The position numbers and the translations under genes were made by a program. Source: JAWWPY01 sp033854735 (lineage in GTDB: Bacteria; Actinomycetota; Actinomycetes; Streptosporangiales; Streptosporangiaceae). From it: a stretch of DNA of 10,304 nt. The stretch is from contig JAWWPY010000098.1 in assembly GCA_033854735.1 (NCBI GenBank), positions 1 through 10,304 on the forward strand. Reading direction: 5' to 3'. The notes below the pieces were generated by a model that was not told the origin of the DNA, did no database searches, and saw nothing but the letters and a program-made list of their open reading frames with translations. Positions 1 through 5,404 of the stretch are shown in pieces (positions within the stretch are counted from its first letter, which is position 1; every line of letters begins with the position of its first letter).

Positions 1-6
1 GCGGCC

Positions 7-975
7 TCACGGGTCTCCCATCCAGCGGCGCATGATCTGGGTACTTGCGGCCGGATCCGCTGCCTCGGTGGCGAGGGAGTTGAGCACGTTCCAGTAGTGC
101 AGCGAGTCGGACGGCTTGTCCCGGTAGACGGCGCTGTTGAGCTGCTCAAGGTAGACGACATCGGGAAGGCGGCCCTGAGCGAAGCGCAGCAAGGTGATCG
201 GCCCGCCGGCGGCTGAATGACCGCCGGCGCTGAAGGGCATGACCTGGATGGTGACGTGCGGGAGCTGGGAGAGTTCGATCAAGTGCCGGATCTGCTCGCG
301 CATGATCTCGTCACCTCCCATTGGGCGGCGCAGCACCGCCTCATCGATGACCGCCCACAGATGGGGCGGAGCGGGCTGGTGGACCAGCTGCTGGCGGCGC
401 AGCCGCAGGGCGAGCCGCAGCTTGATCTCGGTCTCGGTGGCATCCGCGTCGAGCCGCATCACGGCGCGGGCGTAGCCTTCCGTCTGCAGCAGGCCGGGTA
501 CGAACTGGATCTCGAAGCAGCGGATAACGCTCGCTGCTTGTTCCAGGCCGAGGTACGGCTCGAACCATGACGGTATGACGTCGCTATAGGGACGCCACCA
601 GCCGGGTACGTTCGCCTGCCGGGCCAGCGCGGTCAGGGTGGCGCGATCGGCCTCGTCGTGCACGCCATACAGAGTAAGGATGTCGGTCACATCCCGGATC
701 TTGAAACCCGTCCGGCCCAGCTCCAAGCGGCTGATCTTCGACCCGGACGCCCGGATCGTCTCCCCCGCGTCCTCACAGGTAATTCCCGCTTCCTCGCGCA
801 GCCGCCGCAGCTGAGCGCCGAGCAGCATCCGCGCCACTGTGGGCCCTGGGTGCGGATATGCCTGCGCGTCGCCGTCGCCGGGTGGCTGCGGCTGGGCGGC
901 CGCTACGGCGGCCGCGGCACCGCCGCGGTCAGCCACCGTTGGCACTGATCCGCTCGAGACGTCCGGGGTTTGCAC
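7..975 (-). CDS. XRE-family helix-turn-helix regulator with DUF5753 domain
   Basis: Probable DNA-binding transcriptional regulator of the actinobacterial XRE/DUF5753 type. In the 322-residue reading, residues 53-105 form the HTH (ELRRLREEAG-like start, then SGSKISRLELG as the recognition part). Residues 125-315 match the DUF5753 pattern: WWRPYSDVIPSWFEPYLGLE, then VPGLLQTEGYARAV, then HVTIQVMPFSAGGH. Residues 1-48 are Ala/Pro/Gln-rich, low in complexity and outside both domains. The start is uncertain: the GTG at 973-975 has only a weak AAAGG about 10 nt upstream, and the GTG or ATG around residues 47-50 would still give a complete HTH. It lies 59 nt downstream of the methyltransferase on the same strand, so the two are probably co-transcribed. 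Such regulators are often paired with a small DUF397 protein, which would lie beyond the left edge. Ligand and targets are unknown. Family assignment is firm; the exact start is not. Confidence 0.9.
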   Translation of the reverse strand: MQTPDVSSGSVPTVADRGGAAAAVAAAQPQPPGDGDAQAYPHPGPTVARMLLGAQLRRLREEAGITCEDAGETIRASGSKISRLELGRTGFKIRDVTDILTLYGVHDEADRATLTALARQANVPGWWRPYSDVIPSWFEPYLGLEQAASVIRCFEIQFVPGLLQTEGYARAVMRLDADATETEIKLRLALRLRRQQLVHQPAPPHLWAVIDEAVLRRPMGGDEIMREQIRHLIELSQLPHVTIQVMPFSAGGHSAAGGPITLLRFAQGRLPDVVYLEQLNSAVYRDKPSDSLHYWNVLNSLATEAADPAASTQIMRRWMGDP

Positions 976-1034
976 AGCTACGTGGCCTTTCGTAGGCGAT
1001 TACCGGCAGCAGGAAGCAGGGAGACCCGGCGGCG

Positions 1035-1853
1035 TCACGGCTTGCGGGCGACTCCGCAGAAGTGCATCACGTCCACCACCGCGCCGACTTCGGCTAGGTC
1101 CGGGCGCCATCGCGAACACGAGACCACACCGGGCTCGACCAGTTCGGTTCCCTCGAAGAACAGGCGCAGCTCGTCGCGGGGGCGCAGGCACATCGGGGCC
1201 GCACCGCTGGAGTTCCAGAACTCGAGCGCGACGGCCGCCGGTTCGGCGTCGACCTCGGTGGTGGGGTGGGAGATGGCAATGTAGCTGCCGGATGGCACAC
1301 CACCCAGAAGCTGGTGCAAGATCGCCCGCGCCTCGTCTGTATCCACGATGAAGTTCAAGATTCCCAGCATCGTGATTGCCACTGGCTGGGTGAAGTCGAG
1401 CGTTTTGGCCGCTTGCTCCAAGATCTTGCCTGGCTCACGCAGGTCGGCGTCGATGTAGTCGCACGCGCCTTCCGTCGTGCTGGTCAGCAGGGCGCGGGCA
1501 TGCACGAGCACCAGCGGATCATTGTCGACGTAGACGATCCGGCACTCGGGCGCGATGCGCTGTGCGACCTTGTGGGTGTTGTCAACCGTGGGCAGGCCGG
1601 TGCCGATGTCGAGGAACTGCCGTATACCTTGCTCTTGGACGAGAAAGCGCACGGCCCGGGCGAGAAAGTACCGGTCGGCGCGCGCCGAGCGGACCAGTTC
1701 GGGAACATAGGCCAGGATCTTGTCACCCATCTCCCTGTCGACCGGGTAGTTGTCCTTCCCGCCGAGCCAGTAATTCCAGATCCTCGCCGAATGGGAAACG
1801 GTCGTGTCGATCTTCGGCTGCGCCGAACCAGAAACGGCCATGTTCTCGACCAC
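1035..1853 (-). CDS. SAM-dependent methyltransferase, DUF574/Methyltransf_19 family
   Basis: Predicted class I S-adenosylmethionine-dependent methyltransferase of the DUF574 (PF04672) family, which is abundant in Streptomyces and relatives; its substrate is generally unknown. The 272-residue protein carries the family hallmark RIWNYWLGGKDNYPVDR at residues 24-40 and the SAM-binding loop DIGTG at 82-86. An acidic residue (D110) follows the second strand in RIVYVD, DAD is at 135-137, and a later strand reads GSYIAISHPTTE at 189-200. The GTG start at 1851-1853 is chosen because AGGAG (reverse complement of 1861-1865) sits 7 nt upstream; an ATG four codons later (1839-1841) is the alternative. 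Length is normal for the family and no damage is visible. It is probably the first gene of an operon with the XRE/DUF5753 regulator downstream, a common pairing in actinomycetes. A role in regulation or small-molecule methylation is inference. Confidence 0.92.
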   Translation of the reverse strand: MVENMAVSGSAQPKIDTTVSHSARIWNYWLGGKDNYPVDREMGDKILAYVPELVRSARADRYFLARAVRFLVQEQGIRQFLDIGTGLPTVDNTHKVAQRIAPECRIVYVDNDPLVLVHARALLTSTTEGACDYIDADLREPGKILEQAAKTLDFTQPVAITMLGILNFIVDTDEARAILHQLLGGVPSGSYIAISHPTTEVDAEPAAVALEFWNSSGAAPMCLRPRDELRLFFEGTELVEPGVVSCSRWRPDLAEVGAVVDVMHFCGVARKP

Positions 1854-1860
1854 GGATGAT

Positions 1861-1865
1861 CTCCT
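1861..1865 (-). promoter_or_regulatory. Ribosome binding site deciding the GTG start of the methyltransferase
   Basis: On the minus strand this reads AGGAG, followed by a 7-nt spacer and the GTG codon at 1853-1851. The in-frame ATG four codons downstream would be about 19 nt away, too far, so the GTG start is favoured. Confidence 0.7.
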
Positions 1866-1895
1866 GCGGTGGTTTCTTCCAGTGCGTCCTCTGAT

Positions 1896-1924
1896 AATTT
1901 AGACGCTCTCCCGCCTTTTGTGCA
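1896..1924 (-). promoter_or_regulatory. Possible sigma-70-like promoter of the methyltransferase-regulator unit
   Basis: Read on the minus strand, TGCACA (1924-1919) and TAAATT (1901-1896) are separated by 17 nt. Each matches 4 of 6 bases of the TTGACA and TATAAT consensus. The -10 candidate lies in a short AT-rich island in GC-rich DNA, about 45 nt before the GTG start. The match is weak and unsupported by other evidence. Confidence 0.3.
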
Positions 1925-2047
1925 CCCTGTCACCAGATCTTCACCCTCTGCGGGCGGATGTCTTAGCTTGATCTTTTAACCTGACTGTCGCCGTCTGGCG
2001 TTGAGGGTGCGTTCCCTTTGTGGTTTTCCCACGTCGCAGAGGGTGCG
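1922..2047. repeat. Cluster of AGGGTG(C) repeats including an 11-bp perfect inverted repeat
   Basis: CACCCTCTGCG at 1942-1952 and its exact reverse complement CGCAGAGGGTG at 2035-2045 form an 11-bp inverted repeat with 82 nt between the arms. GAGGGTGCG occurs as a direct repeat at 2003-2011 and 2039-2047. A further inverted copy, GCACCCT, is at 1922-1928. Thus AGGGTG occurs four times within about 125 bp, two copies on each strand, just upstream of the probable promoter of the minus-strand operon. It may be a set of regulator-binding sites, the ends of a tiny decayed element, or chance. Confidence 0.45.
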
Positions 2048-2051
2048 GGGC

Positions 2052-2171
2052 GGCGGTCGGCTCGTCCGCGATCAGCAGCCCCGGCCGGCCAGCCAGCGCG
2101 CGGGCGGTGGCCACCCGCTGCTGCTGGCCACCGGAAAGCTCATCCAGGCGGCGCACGGCACGGAACAGAGC
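2052..2171 (-). pseudogene. Remnant of a MacB/LolD-type ABC transporter ATPase
   Basis: A minus-strand frame encodes about 40 residues that match the middle of an ABC ATPase: RRLDELSGGQQQRVATARAL, which is the C-loop signature, followed by GRPGLLIADEPTA, which is Walker B with its catalytic Glu. The match stops directly after EPTA. The expected D-loop (LDS or similar) and H-loop are replaced by unrelated Pro/Arg/Lys-rich sequence. Upstream, the Walker A and Q-loop are missing and the preceding residues are unlike an ATPase. The frame stays open for 110 codons, but only the core fragment is homologous. It cannot encode a working ATPase. The LSGGQQQRV wording is typical of LolD/MacB-type exporters that pair with FtsX-like permeases, which fits the neighbouring scrap, although the two lie on opposite strands. 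Confidence 0.7.
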
Positions 2172-2519
2172 CGGCTCCGCCGGCGCTGCCGCGCGTCTGG
2201 CTGGGGCCCCAAGTTTCGTTACAGTGCTTTGGCTGGTGGCGTGATCCGACACTCGGGGCGCGGCGGACTCCAACGGATGGGCCGAGGTCGGTGAGGTCGC
2301 ACAGGCATCCGATCCGGTGCTAACTGCCGTCCGACGTGATCGCCGCCCAGGCCCGGTCGGTCACTGTCTGGGTCGGCTTGCGGCTGATCCGTCCTTCCAT
2401 ACCGAACCCGCGCAGCCGGACAGGCACCCGCGACTCCGTCGGCGCCCCGAACTCCGCGTCAAGAACAATCCGCCGCGCGCGGGTGACACGGACCGCTTTC
2501 CGTGGCCCGGCCCGGTGCC

Positions 2520-2800
2520 GACGGCGGCGTGTTAGTCACCGTGCTTGCGGCGCTCGGCGGGCTCAACTCCGTGCTCATGGCCACGCGCGAACGAGCCCAC
2601 GATCCCGGCGTGTTCAAAGCCCTCGGAATGAACCCACGGCAAACTATCGCCATGATCATCTCCTGGGCATCGCCCCACCATCTTCGCTCTTCCCATCGCG
2701 CCGACGTCCCAGGGCGTTCTCATCTTCACCGCCGACACGACACCAGCCATCTCGCCGAGCGCCGAGCAGAACGGCTACTCGTCGAGTCCGGCGACCTCCC
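2520..2800 (+). pseudogene. Remnant of an FtsX-like ABC transporter permease
   Basis: The plus-strand frame covering 2520-2665 encodes GVLVTVLAALGGLNSVLMA, then TRERAHDPGVFKALGMNPRQ, then TIAMIISW. This is the characteristic transmembrane helix and cytoplasmic loop (TRER..D.GVFKA.GM.PRQT) near the C-terminus of FtsX/MacB-type permeases. After the tryptophan the similarity seems to continue only by changing frame: IAP in one frame, then TIFALPIA in another, then a loosely similar stretch to about 2800. That suggests at least two small frameshifts. The N-terminal permease domains and the final helix are not found. The frame stays open to 3002, but beyond about 2800 it is not recognisable. The right boundary is approximate. 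Confidence 0.65.
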
Positions 2801-3018
2801 GACCAGGCACCCTCAGCCCATATGGAGAACGGTCGGCAGCCACGGCGCACGACAGAGGACCGCGAACCCGCCGCCGTCTGCGGCCCGCAGGGCAAACGGG
2901 CACAGTCATGGCATCTTCGCGCGTACCGGCGATTGCGCCATTGACCGGGATGTGACCCACGGGGACACATGCTGCCGCGCGCACATACCAACAAAACCTT
3001 AAATCTTCCGTTTGCCGC

Positions 3019-3064
3019 ACGTTCAATCACCATCAACGCGCACGTCAGTTGCATCCTTGAACGT
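3019..3064. repeat. 8-bp inverted repeat upstream of the ABC operon
   Basis: ACGTTCAA at 3019-3026 is exactly repeated in inverted orientation as TTGAACGT at 3057-3064, with 30 nt between the arms. It ends 25 nt before the ATG of the ATPase gene. It could be two half-sites of an operator controlling the operon, but 8 bp is short and chance is possible. I found no convincing -35/-10 pair nearby. Confidence 0.3.
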
Positions 3065-3089
3065 TTCCTGAGTGCAGACAGAAGAGATC

Positions 3090-4037
3090 ATGAGCAACAC
3101 CTTTGCAGTGCGGGCTCGTGGGATCACGAAATGTTTCGGTGATGTCGTCGCGCTCGACGGTGTCGATCTGGATGTCGTAGCCGGGCAGATTCACGGCGTG
3201 GCCGGGCCGAACGGCGCAGGGAAGACCACATTGTTCGGCCTTCTGCTGGGCCTGGCCCTGGCGGACCGGGGCACTCTCGAGGTCCTGGGCACGCCGGTCG
3301 GGCGGGCGCTCGCGGCGCCCGACGGTGTCGCGGGCTTTGTCGACGGCCCCGGCCTCTACCCCTCGCTGACCGCCCGAAAGAACCTTGCCGCACTGGCCGC
3401 TCTCCGCGGGCCCGGTGCGCCGACGGCGGATATCGACGACATCCTTGAGCAGGTCGGGCTCACCGACGTGGCCGACGACAAGGTACGCGGCTTCTCCCTC
3501 GGGATGCGTCAGCGGCTCGGGCTTGCCGCCGCGCTGCTTACCAAGCCGCGTCTGCTCGTGCTCGACGAGCCTGTCAACGGGCTCGACCCGGCGGGCAAGA
3601 GGCATGTGCATGACACCCTCACCCGGCTCGCGGCGGACGGGACCGCCGTAGTGCTCTCAAGCCATCGGATGGACGACCTTGAGGCGCTGTGCTCGGACGT
3701 CACCATTCTCGCGACCGGACGGGTCGTCTTCTCCGGGCCGCTGGGCAAGCTGGCCGACGGGGACGGTGAACTCGACTACCGGCTGGTGACCTCCGACATC
3801 GAAGCAGCCCGCCACCTGGCCGCCGACACGGATGGGATCCAGGTGATCGACAACGCCGGGGGGCGGCCGGACCGCGAGGTGCTCGTGGTGCGCGCGCTGG
3901 TGTCCGACCTCGACGAACTGGTGCCGCGACTCGTTCGCGCGGACATCGCGGTGCGCGAGCTCACCCCCATGATCTCGCCACTTGAGTCCGCGTTCCTCGC
4001 CCTCACCGAACAGCAGGAGCAGGACTCCAGCCGATGA
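3090..4037 (+). CDS. ABC transporter ATP-binding protein (ABC-2/BcrA-like)
   Basis: Nucleotide-binding subunit that should power the permease encoded next. The 315-residue protein has Walker A GPNGAGKTT at 39-47 and GLYPSLTARKNL at 88-99, just after the Q-loop position. The C-loop variant is GFSLGMRQRLGLA at 134-146, Walker B is LLVLDEP at 155-161 with E160 as catalytic base, the D-loop is NGLDPAG at 163-169, and the switch His is H192 in SSHRMDD. Residues after about 230 form a C-terminal extension like that of drug and lantibiotic ABC-2 ATPases. FSLGM and the overall layout match the BcrA/CcmA-type class. The ATG at 3090 is preferred over an in-frame GTG at 3072, which has no Shine-Dalgarno; the ATG has a modest AAGAG upstream. 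Its stop overlaps the permease start by 4 nt (ATGA), implying translational coupling. All catalytic motifs are intact. The transported substrate cannot be read from the sequence. Confidence 0.93.
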   Translation: MSNTFAVRARGITKCFGDVVALDGVDLDVVAGQIHGVAGPNGAGKTTLFGLLLGLALADRGTLEVLGTPVGRALAAPDGVAGFVDGPGLYPSLTARKNLAALAALRGPGAPTADIDDILEQVGLTDVADDKVRGFSLGMRQRLGLAAALLTKPRLLVLDEPVNGLDPAGKRHVHDTLTRLAADGTAVVLSSHRMDDLEALCSDVTILATGRVVFSGPLGKLADGDGELDYRLVTSDIEAARHLAADTDGIQVIDNAGGRPDREVLVVRALVSDLDELVPRLVRADIAVRELTPMISPLESAFLALTEQQEQDSSR

Positions 4038-5401
4038 CTGTGACCGCGACGACCGCCCCCAGCGAAGTGCTGGCGCCCCGCGCTGTCTCGGTGGCGCGCG
4101 GGTACCGCTTCGAGCTGGTCAAGCTACTGGCGCACTGGCGGGTACGCATCCTGATTGGCTTGTGCTGGATCGGGCCGGCGGTCACCGTCGTCGTAGTGAG
4201 CGGGCAGAGCACACTTCCGTCTGACACCCTGTTCGGCCGCGAGATGCGCGCCACGGGCTGGGCCGGAGCGCTGGTGGTGCTGTCCTTCGCGGGCAGTTGG
4301 TTCTTCCCGCTGCTCACCTCGGTCGTCGCCGGTGACGTGTTCTCCTCGGAGGACCGGCTCGGCACCTGGCGTCACCTGCTCGTGGCGGTGCGTTCGCCGC
4401 GGCGGATCTTCATGGCCAAGTCGCTGGCGAGCCTCACCGTCCTCCTGATGTGCGTGCCCGGGCTGGCGGTCTCCGGCATAGTCGGCGGGCTGGTGGTCGG
4501 CAGCCGGCCGCTGACCGGTCTCGACGGGCACCTGCTGTCGCCGGCCGACGCCGCCGGGAAGCTCCTGCTCGCCTGGCTCTGCGTGCTCGCCCCGATACTG
4601 GCCTTCGCCGCGATCGGGCTGCTCGCGTCCGTCATCTTCGGGCGGTCCCCGATCGGATTGCTGCTGCCCGCCTTCGGCGGGCTGGGAATGCAGCTGGCGT
4701 CCCAGGTACTGCCGATGCCGGTCGCCGTCCGCTTGGCGCTGCCCAGCTTCGCGTTTCTCTCATGGAACGGCCTGTTCACCAGCCCGCCGATGCTCGGCCC
4801 GATGCTTACCGGCATCGCCGTGAGCCTGGCGTGGGCGGTCACCGCGACCGCGCTGGCGTACGTGCTCTTCATGCGGCGCGACTTCACCAGCCTGGCGAAC
4901 GACGGCTCGATGCGGCGCGCGATCACCTTCGGAATCCTGCCGCTGCTCGGGGTGTGGGTGCTTTCGGCCGGGGTGGTGGCCGCGGCGACCGGGGCCACCG
5001 GCTCCGGGATCGACGCCGGCAAGCTGCAGCGGTCGCTCGCCACGTCGTTCGCCCATCTCTATCGGGTGCAGAGCCAGGAAGTCAGCCACTTGAACGTCAC
5101 CGAGGCGCAACTGCGCACCACGGCGTCGTGCACCAAGGGGGCCGGCCTAGTCGCCCAGGAAGGGCCCGGGAACGACTGGCGCTGCTACGTCTACTGGCAT
5201 CTCCCTGGCGTCAACGATGCGACCGGACAGGCCATCTACCAGCTCGACGTCAACGCGAACGGGCGGTACGTCGCCGACGGCGACGGACCGAACCAAGTGA
5301 ACGGCTACTTCGTGGTGCACGCCCCTTACGGGGACGCACCGAACCCGCTCTGGCAGTTCGACGGCCTTGTCGACCTGCTGTCCACCACATCGAAGGGATA
5401 G
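4034..5401 (+). CDS. ABC-2 type transporter permease with extracytoplasmic C-terminal domain
   Basis: Integral membrane subunit partnering the upstream ATPase. The 455-residue protein has hydrophobic segments near residues 36-56, 77-100, 130-156, 176-203, 206-225, 257-280 and 297-320. The loop after the second segment (DVFSSEDRLGTWRHLLVAVR then SPRR) resembles the cytoplasmic coupling loop of ABC-2 permeases. RRDF...SMRR before the last segment is also positively charged and so probably inside. That puts residues 321-455 outside the membrane. This outer domain of about 135 residues is hydrophilic and has two cysteines, C366 and C384, that could form a disulfide; it contains DWRCYVYWHLPG and ends FDGLVDLLSTTSKG. 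I do not recognise it as a known domain. The start overlaps the ATPase stop (ATGA) and the next gene begins 3 nt after its stop. Transport direction is probably outward, by family analogy. The helix count is an estimate by eye. Confidence 0.88.
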   Translation: MTVTATTAPSEVLAPRAVSVARGYRFELVKLLAHWRVRILIGLCWIGPAVTVVVVSGQSTLPSDTLFGREMRATGWAGALVVLSFAGSWFFPLLTSVVAGDVFSSEDRLGTWRHLLVAVRSPRRIFMAKSLASLTVLLMCVPGLAVSGIVGGLVVGSRPLTGLDGHLLSPADAAGKLLLAWLCVLAPILAFAAIGLLASVIFGRSPIGLLLPAFGGLGMQLASQVLPMPVAVRLALPSFAFLSWNGLFTSPPMLGPMLTGIAVSLAWAVTATALAYVLFMRRDFTSLANDGSMRRAITFGILPLLGVWVLSAGVVAAATGATGSGIDAGKLQRSLATSFAHLYRVQSQEVSHLNVTEAQLRTTASCTKGAGLVAQEGPGNDWRCYVYWHLPGVNDATGQAIYQLDVNANGRYVADGDGPNQVNGYFVVHAPYGDAPNPLWQFDGLVDLLSTTSKG

Positions 5402-5404
5402 CGC

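Larger units (their letters stand above)
1854..3089. other. 1.2-kb region without an intact gene, containing ABC-exporter remnants
   Basis: No reading frame here looks like a complete protein. Two scraps are recognisable: an ABC ATPase fragment on the minus strand (about 2052-2171) and an FtsX permease fragment on the plus strand (about 2520-2800). The left end (1854-2047) holds the probable leader and repeat cluster of the minus-strand operon. In 2172-2519 and 2801-3010 I recognise nothing; open frames there are Arg/Pro-rich, as expected for non-coding frames in GC-rich DNA. The right end is the leader of the ABC operon. The picture is of a decaying junction between two transcription units. 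Confidence 0.6.

Noticed and set aside
1266..1859. A 197-codon plus-strand frame
   Set aside because: It is fully antisense to the methyltransferase, whose frame has clear family motifs and a Shine-Dalgarno.
1942..2045. A miniature inverted-repeat transposable element
   Set aside because: The 11-bp arms flank only 82 nt, with no target-site duplication at the outer ends and no second copy in the window. It is kept only as a repeat.
1941..2273. A 110-codon minus-strand frame as a functional ATPase
   Set aside because: Walker A, Q-loop, D-loop and H-loop are absent. Only the signature and Walker B remain.
2336..2944. A 202-codon plus-strand frame
   Set aside because: The composition is dominated by Arg, Pro, Ser and Thr, no motif is seen, and it overlaps the FtsX remnant in another frame.
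2502..3002. A 166-codon plus-strand frame as an intact gene
   Set aside because: Only the first 50 or so residues match an FtsX permease. The rest is Arg/His/Pro-rich and unlike a protein, so it is called a remnant.
3045..3611. A 188-codon minus-strand frame
   Set aside because: It is antisense to the ABC ATPase gene and has no recognisable domain.
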